Positions 7,877-15,221 of a DNA stretch of 64,000 bases are shown here, one piece after another. The notes under the pieces were generated by a model. The model made no database searches and had not been told where the DNA came from. It saw nothing but the letters and a program-made list of their open reading frames with translations. Source of the DNA: Actinokineospora sp. NBRC 105648. GTDB taxonomy: Bacteria > Actinomycetota > Actinomycetes > Mycobacteriales > Pseudonocardiaceae. The stretch lies in assembly GCF_030269645.1 (NCBI RefSeq), contig NZ_BSTR01000016.1:1-64000 (forward strand), given 5' to 3'. Position 1 is the first letter of the stretch. Every line of letters begins with the position of its first letter. The position numbers and the translations under genes are program-made.

Positions 7877-9099
7877 CACGGCCTCACAGGGTCGGGGGCC
7901 GCGGCGCGGGTGCGCCGGGCCCAGTCGGTGACGGACGGGGCGACCGCGCCCGCCGCGGCGAACAGCACGGCGAACACCAGCCACCCGGCCGCGCCCCAGC
8001 GGGTGAGCAGCACCGCGACCAGCACCGGGGTGATCACCTGGCCGAGCTGCGAGGACATCGCGAACAGACCCTGGTACTGGCCCTGGGCGTGCTCGGGGGC
8101 CAGCCCGAAGCCCAGCGCCCAGGCGCCGGTGGCGTGCAGCATCTCGCCGAGCACGTGCACCAGCGCGCCGGCGATCAGCAGCGCGACGGTGGCCCAGGTC
8201 GGCAGCCCGGCGGACAGCGCGAACAGCCCGCAGCACGCGGCGAGCAGGAACCCGGACGTGCGCAGCGCCCGGGCGCCGCCGGGGACGTCCGAGGCGCCGT
8301 CGCTCATCCGGACCTGCAGCAGCACCACCGAGGCGGCGTTGAGGATCACGATCAGCGGGAACAGCCAGGGCGGCGCGCTGGTGTGCTCGGAGATCCAGAT
8401 CGGCAGCGCCACGACCAACACGCCCGCGTTAGTGATCAGGATCGTGTTGAGCAGGGCCACCACCGCGTACGGCCCGTCGCGCAGCACCGTCCACACCGGA
8501 CCGTCACCCTCATGCTCGGACGGCGCGACCCTCGGCACGTTGAGATAGGCCAACCCCGACAACGCGAACAGACCGCCCGCGATGAACAGCAACGTCAGGT
8601 AGGCGCCCCGGGTGTCGAGGTAGAGCCCCACGGCGCCCGCGCCGGCTCCGGCGACGATGCTGAGGTTGGCCGCCGCCCGCAGGTACGACGACGCCCGCAC
8701 CCGCTCCTCCGGCGGCAGCAGCCCGGCGATCAGGTGGTTGCTGGAGGCGTCCGTCGCGGTCTCCACGGCGAGCACGAGGGAGCTGACCACCAGCAGCCCG
8801 ACGAAGTCGCCGACCAGCGGGTACCCGCAGACGAACACCCCGAGCAGGAGCAACAAACCCACGGTGACGTCGCGCGGGCCGTAGCGGTCGGACAGCCGCC
8901 CGGCGGGCACCGCCGCGAACAGCCCGATGGCCGCGCCGATGCTCATCGCCAGGCCGACCTGGTCGGCGGCGATGTCTACGGTGCGGGTGAAGTAGAGGAC
9001 GGCGACCGAGAGCAGGATGCCGTTGGCCGCGGTCTTGGACACGTGGCTCAGGCACAGCGTGCGGATCGGCCCCGCGGGCGGGATGAGGCTCTTGAGCAT
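7876..9099 (-). CDS. MFS exporter of the biosynthetic operon
   Basis: The 407-residue membrane protein has about twelve hydrophobic segments. The first cytoplasmic loop is AGRLSDRYGPRDVTVG, the usual MFS signature between helices 2 and 3. It sits in the middle of the operon, one base overlapping the monooxygenase start and four bases after the free adenylation gene, so it should be made with the enzymes. I infer export of the product and self-protection. The substrate cannot be read from the sequence. Confidence 0.85.
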   Translation of the reverse strand: MLKSLIPPAGPIRTLCLSHVSKTAANGILLSVAVLYFTRTVDIAADQVGLAMSIGAAIGLFAAVPAGRLSDRYGPRDVTVGLLLLLGVFVCGYPLVGDFVGLLVVSSLVLAVETATDASSNHLIAGLLPPEERVRASSYLRAAANLSIVAGAGAGAVGLYLDTRGAYLTLLFIAGGLFALSGLAYLNVPRVAPSEHEGDGPVWTVLRDGPYAVVALLNTILITNAGVLVVALPIWISEHTSAPPWLFPLIVILNAASVVLLQVRMSDGASDVPGGARALRTSGFLLAACCGLFALSAGLPTWATVALLIAGALVHVLGEMLHATGAWALGFGLAPEHAQGQYQGLFAMSSQLGQVITPVLVAVLLTRWGAAGWLVFAVLFAAAGAVAPSVTDWARRTRAAAPDPVRP

Positions 9100-9103
9100 G
9101 GGG

Positions 9104-10639
9104 TCAGCTTCTCGCGGGGGTCTCGGGGGTGATCAACTCGCGCAGGGCGCGCCGGTCGGTCTTGCCGTTCGCGTTGAGCGGCAACGACTCCAGGTGGTAC
9201 AGGCGGCGCGGGACCATGTGCAGCGGCAGCCGGGCGCGCAGCCACCGGGTCAGGTCGCGGGCCGGGACGGGCGAGCCGGTGTAGCAGGCCTCCAACCGCG
9301 GGTCGGTGTCGCTGCCCGCGACGAGCACCACCGCGGCGCTGATCTCGGGGTGCCGCGCCAGGGCGGTCTCGATGTCGCCCAGCTCGATCCGGTAGCCCCG
9401 GATCTTGACCTGGTGGTCGAGCCTGCCCAGGTGCACCAGGTTCCCGTTCTCCCAGCGCACCCGGTCGCCGGTGCGGTAGTAGTGCTTGGGCTCGACCGGC
9501 CCGCTGACCGGCACGAACCGGCCGCCGCGCAGGGTCACGAACCGCCCGGCGTTGTCCTCGGGGTCGAGGTACCCGTCGAAGCGCTGGGAACCGCGCACGC
9601 ACAGCTCGCCGTCCTCGGCCGGGAGCCCGTCGGGGTCGATGACGACGTGGTCGAGGAACCCGTACACCGGTCCGATGGGCACGGTGTCGTTGCTGGTCCC
9701 GGGCCAGGTGGCGGAGTCCGCGGGCAGCCGGTACTCGGTGCACGCGACGGTGAGCTCGGTCGGCCCGTAGACGTTGTCGACCGGCGCGTTCGGGGTGACC
9801 GCGCGCCAGGCGGCGGCGGTGTGGGCGGGCAACTGCTCGCCGATGAACACGCTGTGCCGCACCCCGGTGGCGAGCCCGGCGGGCAGGGTGCCGAGCTGAC
9901 CGCCGACGGTGACCACCGAGGGCACCGAGAACCAGTGCGTGATGCCGCGCTCGACCAGGTAGTCCACCGGGCTGAGCAGTTCGGTGCGCTGCGGGCAGAC
10001 CAGGGTGGCGCCGCCGCCCCAGGTGACGAACAGGTCGAACACCGACGGGTCGAAGGTCAGGTCGAAGGTGTGCGACATGCGCGCGCCGGGGGCCACGGCG
10101 TAGCGGTCGATGTTGTGCGCGATGTACGGGGCGAGGTTGCGGTGGCGCACCGGCACGCCCTTGGGACGACCGGTGGAGCCGGAGGTGAACAGGATGTAGG
10201 CCACCTCGTCCAACCCCGCCGGGGTGGCCGCCACGTCACCCTCGGCGGTGAGGACATCGTTGTCGGACAGGGCAAGGACAGCGACGGGCGCGTCCGCCAA
10301 CAACCCCGCGCTGGACTCGTCGGCGAGGAGCACGTCGACTGGCGCCGCGTCGAGGACCTGGCGCAGCCGAGCCGCCGGGAAGCCGGGGTTGAGCGGGATC
10401 ACCGCCGCTCCCAGGCGTTGCGCGGCCAGGTACCCGGCGAACGCCGTCAGGCTCCGGTTGGCCAGCAGCGCCACCCGAGCGGGCGAGCGGCCGTCGGCGC
10501 GCACCACCAACGACGCGACCGCGGCGACCCGGCGTTCCAGCTCACGGTAGGTCAGCACGTGCTCGCCGACCTCCAGCGCGACCGCGTCGGGGTGGCGGGC
10601 AGCGGAGTCCGCGAACCACTGGTACAGCGTCTTGGACAT
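9104..10639 (-). CDS. free-standing adenylation enzyme acting in trans
   Basis: The 511-residue protein is a complete amino-acid adenylation domain: FTSGSTGRPKGVPV, TFDLTFDPSVFDLF, NVYGPTELTVACT, YRTGDRVRWENG and the final catalytic Lys in PLNANGKTD. It has no condensation or carrier domain. The Asp of TFDPS is the amine-binding residue, so the substrate is an alpha-amino acid; the other pocket residues (roughly D-P-F-S-F-G-V-T-V) match no code that I can assign. The operon has carrier domains without their own A domain (in 18959-21796, and 18629-18955), and this enzyme is the obvious loader. It starts 3 bases after the FkbH-like gene. Confidence 0.88.
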   Translation of the reverse strand: MSKTLYQWFADSAARHPDAVALEVGEHVLTYRELERRVAAVASLVVRADGRSPARVALLANRSLTAFAGYLAAQRLGAAVIPLNPGFPAARLRQVLDAAPVDVLLADESSAGLLADAPVAVLALSDNDVLTAEGDVAATPAGLDEVAYILFTSGSTGRPKGVPVRHRNLAPYIAHNIDRYAVAPGARMSHTFDLTFDPSVFDLFVTWGGGATLVCPQRTELLSPVDYLVERGITHWFSVPSVVTVGGQLGTLPAGLATGVRHSVFIGEQLPAHTAAAWRAVTPNAPVDNVYGPTELTVACTEYRLPADSATWPGTSNDTVPIGPVYGFLDHVVIDPDGLPAEDGELCVRGSQRFDGYLDPEDNAGRFVTLRGGRFVPVSGPVEPKHYYRTGDRVRWENGNLVHLGRLDHQVKIRGYRIELGDIETALARHPEISAAVVLVAGSDTDPRLEACYTGSPVPARDLTRWLRARLPLHMVPRRLYHLESLPLNANGKTDRRALRELITPETPARS

Positions 10640-10642
10640 GCC

Positions 10643-11797
10643 TCACCGTCCCTTGTGGAGGGAAAGATCGGGCGCCTGCACGGTCATGGTCGTCGGTGGT
10701 TCGTGGCGCTGCGGCACCAGGTGCAGCCGCTCGATGCCCTCGGCGGCGGACAGCGCCGCGCGGCAGTCGCACGCCTGGTCGGTGAACCCGGCGAAGCGGT
10801 AGGCGACCTCCATCATCCGATTGCGCTCGGTGCGCCGGAAGTCGGCGACCAGGTGCGCGCCCGCCCGGGCCGCCTGGTCGGCCAGCCAGCGCAGCAGCAC
10901 GGTCCCGGCACCGAAGGTCACGACGCGGCACGAGGTGGCCAGCAGCTTGAGGTGCCACACCGGGTCGTACTTGGCCAGCAGGATGATGCCGACCGCTCCG
11001 TGCGGGCCGAACCGGTCGTCCAACGTGGTCACCAGGACCTCGTGGTCGGGGTCGTCGAGCAGCGCGCGCAGGTCGGCGTCGGAGTAGTGCACGCCGGTGG
11101 CGTTCATCTGGCTGGTGCGCAGGGTCAGCTCCTCGACCCGGGCGAGGTCGGCCTCGGTCGCGCGGTGGATGCCCAGCCGCAGGTCGAGGGTGCGCAGGAA
11201 GTCCTCGTCGGGGCCGGTGAAGCTCTCCTGCTCGGCCTTGCGGCGGAACCCGGCCTGGTACATCGCGCGCCGGTTGCGGGCGTCGGCGGTGACCGCGGCC
11301 GGGGTGAACTCGGGCCGGTCGAGCAGGCCGAGGACGTCGCGCTCGGTGTAGATCCGCACGTCAGGCAGGTGGTGGGCGACCTCGGCGCGCTCGGTGGGGG
11401 TGTCGTCGACGAAGGCGATCACGTCGTGGGCGAAGGCGAGCTCCTCGGCGATCGCGCGCACCGAGGCGGACTTCGCGCCCCAGCCGATCCGCGGCAGCAC
11501 GAAGTAGTCGGCCACGCCGAGCTTCTCCAGCCACGGCCAGGCGTGGTCGTGGTCGTTGCGGCTGGCGACCGACTGCAGGATGCCGCGCTGGTCGAGGGCG
11601 ACGATGACCTCGCGCACCTCGTCGGCCAGGGTCACCTCGCCGTCCTCGAGCAGCACCCCCGACCACAGGGTGCGGTCGAGGTCCCACACCAGGCACTTGA
11701 CTGTCTTCACGGTCACTTCGGCATTCACGGTCAGTTCGGCGTTCACGGTCACTCCAGCCTCCACCGGGGTCTCCTCGGCCGTGCTCAGATCCGCCAC
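10643..11797 (-). CDS. FkbH-like glyceryl-ACP synthase (HAD family)
   Basis: The HAD motif is in LVWDLDRTLWSGVLLEDG, followed by FVDDTPTERAEV. The C-terminal half has RTSQMNATGVHYSDADL and a GNAT-like core, as in FkbH proteins. FkbH-type enzymes dephosphorylate 1,3-bisphosphoglycerate and load the glyceryl group on a dedicated ACP, the first step to hydroxymalonyl- or methoxymalonyl-ACP. The partner genes follow just upstream (12750-15221). The start is uncertain: the GTG at 11797 overlaps the KASIII-like gene by 13 bases, while the GTG at 11764 has a better GAGGAG Shine-Dalgarno sequence and gives 373 residues. Before the HAD domain the chain repeats TVNAE- and TV-type units in tandem. Confidence 0.87.
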   Translation of the reverse strand: MADLSTAEETPVEAGVTVNAELTVNAEVTVKTVKCLVWDLDRTLWSGVLLEDGEVTLADEVREVIVALDQRGILQSVASRNDHDHAWPWLEKLGVADYFVLPRIGWGAKSASVRAIAEELAFAHDVIAFVDDTPTERAEVAHHLPDVRIYTERDVLGLLDRPEFTPAAVTADARNRRAMYQAGFRRKAEQESFTGPDEDFLRTLDLRLGIHRATEADLARVEELTLRTSQMNATGVHYSDADLRALLDDPDHEVLVTTLDDRFGPHGAVGIILLAKYDPVWHLKLLATSCRVVTFGAGTVLLRWLADQAARAGAHLVADFRRTERNRMMEVAYRFAGFTDQACDCRAALSAAEGIERLHLVPQRHEPPTTMTVQAPDLSLHKGR

Positions 11798-12753
11798 AGG
11801 GTCACCGCCCAGGCCGCGACCGGGCTGTTGTTGAGCACCAGCACGTGGTCGCCCTCGCCCAGCTCGCCCGAGCGGAGCAGCCGGTCGAGGTTGAGCACGA
11901 CGTCCATCGCGCCGAGGTGTCCGTAGCGGGCCAGGTGGTCGCCGCAGACGGGGTGGATGGGGGTGCCCAGCAGCGCGCCGTAGAACTCGTACGCCGAGGC
12001 GGTGACGTTCTGCATGAGCGTCGCGGCCACGTCCTCGGTGACCAGCCCGGCCTCGGCGAGGACCTCCTCGACCATCCGGCCCAGCCGCAGCCGCGAGTGC
12101 ATCGCCAGCTCGAAGCGGTATCGGTCGGCCGAGCGGCACTCCTCGCGCCACTCGTACCAGGGGGACTGCTTGTAGTCGACGCCGAACAGGTCGTGGAACC
12201 CGCCGTCGGTCTCCATCCGGTGCGCGACCAGCTCGGGCCGGCCACCGCGCACCACGGTCATCGCGTACGCGCCGTCGCCGATCACGGTGACCGGGTGGCG
12301 CACCCGGTCGATCGCGGTGGGCCTGCTCGCGTGGGTGATCACCACGCTCCGCCGGGCGGGCTGGGCGATCAACAGGTCCCGCGCCAACGCCCACGCCGCG
12401 CTGGAACCGGTGCAGCCCAAGCCGTCCACGGTGAAGGCGAACGCCGAGGGCAGCTTCGCCTCGGCCTGCACGTGGCACACGTCCGAGCCCAGCAGCGTCT
12501 CCGGCGCCCGCGGGCCGACCATCAGCAGCAGGTCAGGCTCAAGACCGCCGTCGCTCAGCAGCTCCCGACAAGCCCGCGCCGCCAGGTCCACAGTGGACTG
12601 GTCGTCGAACACGCCGACGGTCTCGATGCCGCAGGAGAGCGCGAACTCGGCCTCCTCGGCGTCGAGCAGCCCGACCTCGGGCAGGTCGGCGACCCGGTCC
12701 AGCCGCTCGGGCAGCACGCAGGCGATCGCGCCGATGCCGATGCCCGCGCTCAC
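11785..12753 (-). CDS. KASIII-like acyltransferase or condensing enzyme with altered active site (copy 2)
   Basis: The 322-residue thiolase-fold protein has Cys114 in VDGLGCTGSSAAWALA as nucleophile. The segment equivalent to the FabH His region reads LMQNVTASAY with no His, and the FabH Asn is replaced by His279 in RYGHLGAMD. Copy 1 (5830-6816) shows the same RYGHxGxxD signature, though the two differ widely elsewhere. It is embedded between the FkbI-like and FkbH-like genes and coupled to both (GTGA at 12750-12753). I infer handling of the hydroxymalonyl-ACP-derived unit, possibly the acyl transfer that the AT-less PKS module needs. True ketide formation cannot be excluded. Confidence 0.8.
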   Translation of the reverse strand: MSAGIGIGAIACVLPERLDRVADLPEVGLLDAEEAEFALSCGIETVGVFDDQSTVDLAARACRELLSDGGLEPDLLLMVGPRAPETLLGSDVCHVQAEAKLPSAFAFTVDGLGCTGSSAAWALARDLLIAQPARRSVVITHASRPTAIDRVRHPVTVIGDGAYAMTVVRGGRPELVAHRMETDGGFHDLFGVDYKQSPWYEWREECRSADRYRFELAMHSRLRLGRMVEEVLAEAGLVTEDVAATLMQNVTASAYEFYGALLGTPIHPVCGDHLARYGHLGAMDVVLNLDRLLRSGELGEGDHVLVLNNSPVAAWAVTLWRI

Positions 12754-14066
12754 GACCACACCGCCAGGGCGTGGTCGGCCAGCAGCAGCTGACCGATCTC
12801 GGTGCTGCCCTCGATGATCTCCATCAGCTTGGCGTCGCGGTGCGCGCGGGCCACCGGGTGCCCGTCGCGGGCCCCGGCCGAGGCGAGCACCTGCACCGCC
12901 GAGGCCGCCCCGCGCACGGCGGCGCCCGCGGCGAAGTGCTTGGCGGTGACGGCCGCGCTCACGTGCTCCGGCCCACCGGCGTCGCGACCGCGCGCCGCCT
13001 CCGCGCACAGCGCGGTCGCCGCCCGCTCGGCCACGTGCAGCTCGGCGAGGTGCCGGGCGACGAGCTGGTGGTCGGCCAGCGGCCTGCCGAACTGCTGCCG
13101 GGTCCGGGCGTGCCGGGTGGTCTCGGCCAGGCAGCCGCGCAGGATGCCCACGCAGCCCCAGGCGACCGAGAGCCGCCCGTAGGTCAGCGCGGAGGTGACC
13201 AGCCACTCCAACGGGAGACCCGCGCCCGCGAGCACGTGGTCGGCGGGCAGCCGGACGCCGTCGAGCAGCACGTCGGCGTGGCCGGCCGCGCGGCAGCCCA
13301 GCGGGTCGGGAACCCGGGTGACGGTGACGCCGGGGGCGTCGGTGGGGACCAGGACCGCGCCCGCGCCCTCGCCGACCCGGCCGAAGACAACGAGCAGGTC
13401 GGCGTAGGCGGCGCCGGTGACCCACACCTTCTGGCCGGTGACGACCACGCTGTCGCCCTCGGTCTCGATCCGGGTGGCCATGCCGGAGAGGTCACTGCCC
13501 GCGCCGGGCTCGCTGAAGGCGACCCCGGCGGTCTCGCCCGCGGTGAGCCTGCCCAGGTACTCCGCGCGCTGGGCGTCGTCGCCGAAGCGCTCGACGGTCC
13601 AGGCGGCCATGCCCTGGGAGGTCATCAGGCTGCGGGTCGAGGAGCACAGCGCGCCGACGTGCGCGGTCAGCTCACCGGCGTCCACATTGGACAAACCGAG
13701 TCCGCCGTGGGCGGCGGGCGCCTGCGCGCACAGCACACCCGCCCGGCCCAGCTCGCGCACGATCTCGCGCGGGATGTGCCCGTCGAGGTCCCATGCCCCG
13801 GCCTGGTCCCCGATCAGCTCGGTGACCAGCCCGGCCAGGTCCGCCGCGTCGGCTCCGGGCCAGGCGGGCTCGGGGGCCAGATCGACGGTGCGCACCCCGA
13901 CGATCTCCACCGCGGCGATCTCTTGGTCGGCGAAGTCCGGCGCGGCAAAGCCCGGTGCGGAGTTCCCCGGTGCAGGGTTTTCGGGTGCGGTGTTTTCCGG
14001 TGCGGTGTTTTCCGGTCCAGTGTTTTCCGGTGCGGCGGCGGGGTCGGCGGTGGCCTGGTCAGGCAC
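12750..14066 (-). CDS. FkbI-like acyl-CoA (ACP) dehydrogenase
   Basis: The 438-residue flavoprotein carries acyl-CoA dehydrogenase signatures: GVAFSEPGAGSDLSGMATR, TGQKVWVTGAAYADLL, RQQFGRPLADHQLVARHLA and the C-terminal MEIIEGSTEIGQLLLADHAL. In methoxymalonyl-ACP pathways the FkbI-type member oxidises the aldehyde-level intermediate to hydroxymalonyl-ACP. The GTG at 14066 overlaps the ACP stop by 8 bases. The first 45 residues are unusual: tandem ENTAP-like units (ENTGP, ENTAP, ENTAP, ENPAP, GNSAP) precede the domain and match an in-frame DNA repeat. Family members start near the DLAGLVTEL region, so the real start could be internal, though no better start with a ribosome site was seen. Confidence 0.87.
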   Translation of the reverse strand: MPDQATADPAAAPENTGPENTAPENTAPENPAPGNSAPGFAAPDFADQEIAAVEIVGVRTVDLAPEPAWPGADAADLAGLVTELIGDQAGAWDLDGHIPREIVRELGRAGVLCAQAPAAHGGLGLSNVDAGELTAHVGALCSSTRSLMTSQGMAAWTVERFGDDAQRAEYLGRLTAGETAGVAFSEPGAGSDLSGMATRIETEGDSVVVTGQKVWVTGAAYADLLVVFGRVGEGAGAVLVPTDAPGVTVTRVPDPLGCRAAGHADVLLDGVRLPADHVLAGAGLPLEWLVTSALTYGRLSVAWGCVGILRGCLAETTRHARTRQQFGRPLADHQLVARHLAELHVAERAATALCAEAARGRDAGGPEHVSAAVTAKHFAAGAAVRGAASAVQVLASAGARDGHPVARAHRDAKLMEIIEGSTEIGQLLLADHALAVWS

Positions 14067-14331
14067 CGGGGGCCTCGCTCAGCCGCAGCACCAGCGCGGT
14101 CATCGCCTCGACCGTGCGGAAGTTGTCCAGCCGCAGGTCGGGGCCGCCGATGGTGACGCCGAACGCCTTCTCCACGTGCACCACCAGCTCGAGGGCGAAC
14201 AGCGAGGACACCATGCCCGCCTCGAACAGGTCGACGTCCGGCGCGACCGCGGACTTGATCCGCCGCTCCAGGAAGGCGAGCAGGTTCTCGCTGACGCTCT
14301 CCCGAGTGGGCTGGGTTGCCTGGGCGCTCAC
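14059..14331 (-). CDS. FkbJ-like acyl carrier protein for the hydroxymalonyl unit
   Basis: The 90-residue carrier protein has the phosphopantetheine Ser in DLFEAGMVSSLFALELV, followed by HVEKAFGVTI. This is the form seen in ACPs beside FkbH/FkbI/FkbK enzymes. It would hold the glyceryl, 2-hydroxy-3-oxopropionyl and hydroxymalonyl intermediates. The GTG start shares the GTGA overlap with the dehydrogenase stop upstream, and its own stop overlaps the FkbI-like start. It is distinct from the ACP at 2939-3193, so the operon has two free ACPs with separate loading systems. Confidence 0.9.
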   Translation of the reverse strand: MSAQATQPTRESVSENLLAFLERRIKSAVAPDVDLFEAGMVSSLFALELVVHVEKAFGVTIGGPDLRLDNFRTVEAMTALVLRLSEAPGA

Positions 14332-15221
14332 CGCGCACCTCCATGTTCGACTGCGTTACGTCCGACGGAGCTGGGTCCACCGGAGCTGTACTCGAAGAAG
14401 CCGCGACCGGTCTTGCGGCCGTGGTCGCCTGCCTTGACCTTGGCCACCAGCAGCTCGCAGGGCCGGTAGCCCTCGTCGCCGGTGCGGTCGAGCAGCACGT
14501 GCAGCGAGTCGACGACGTTGTCGAGCCCGATCAGGTCCGCGGTGCCCAGCGGCCCGGTGGTGTGGCCGAGGCAGCCGGTGAACAGCGCGTCCACCTCGGC
14601 CGGGGCCGCGACGCCGTCCTGCACGATCCGGGCCGCCTCGTTGATCATCCGCTGCAGCACCCGGTTGATCACGAAGCCGGGGCCGTCGCCGACCACCACG
14701 GTCTTCTTGCCCAGCAGGGTGAGCAGGTCGAGCACCACGACCAGGGCCGCGTCGCCGGTGCGCGGGCCGCGCACGACCTCGACCATCTCGACCAGGTAGG
14801 GCGGGTTCATGAAGTGCACGCCGAGGAAGTCCGCGGGCCGGGCCAGCGCCTCGGCGAGCTCGTCGACCGGCACCGCCGAGGTGTTGGTGACGATCGGCGT
14901 CCCCGGCGCCACCACGCCGCTGACCTGGGTGAGCACGCGGACCTTGCGGTCGGGGTGCTCGGTGACCGACTCGACCACCGCGGTGGCCGGGGCGATCGCC
15001 GCGAGGTCGGTGCTGGTGACCAGCCCGGCGGCCTCGACCTCGCGCGGCAGCCTGCCCATCAGCCTGCCCAGCCGGAGCTGCTGGTCCACCCGCTCCCGGG
15101 CTGCGGTGAGGACGTCCTCGTCGAGGTCGACCAGGATCACCGGGACGCCGCGGCCGATGGCGAGGGTCGCGATGCCCGCCCCCATCACCCCCGCGCCCAG
15201 GATGGCCAGTGTGTGCGTCAT
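14328..15221 (-). CDS. FkbK-like 3-hydroxyacyl-ACP dehydrogenase
   Basis: The 297-residue protein opens with the Rossmann motif ILGAGVMGAGIATLA and continues with TNTSAVPVDELA, LGVHFMNPPYLVEMVEVVRG and GFVINRVLQRMINEAARI, the layout of 3-hydroxybutyryl-CoA dehydrogenases. Beside FkbH-, FkbI- and FkbJ-like genes it should oxidise glyceryl-ACP to 2-hydroxy-3-oxopropionyl-ACP. The ATG overlaps the PKS stop (ATGA). The operon has no obvious O-methyltransferase, so the extender is predicted to stay hydroxymalonyl unless the methyltransferase at 24583 acts on it. Confidence 0.9.
   Translation of the reverse strand: MTHTLAILGAGVMGAGIATLAIGRGVPVILVDLDEDVLTAARERVDQQLRLGRLMGRLPREVEAAGLVTSTDLAAIAPATAVVESVTEHPDRKVRVLTQVSGVVAPGTPIVTNTSAVPVDELAEALARPADFLGVHFMNPPYLVEMVEVVRGPRTGDAALVVVLDLLTLLGKKTVVVGDGPGFVINRVLQRMINEAARIVQDGVAAPAEVDALFTGCLGHTTGPLGTADLIGLDNVVDSLHVLLDRTGDEGYRPCELLVAKVKAGDHGRKTGRGFFEYSSGGPSSVGRNAVEHGGAR

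Noticed and set aside
9017-11926. A 969-codon open frame on the plus strand
   Set aside because: It is antisense to three clear enzymes (exporter, adenylation, FkbH-like), is rich in Gly/Arg/Val/His without domains, and is open only because of high GC at third positions.
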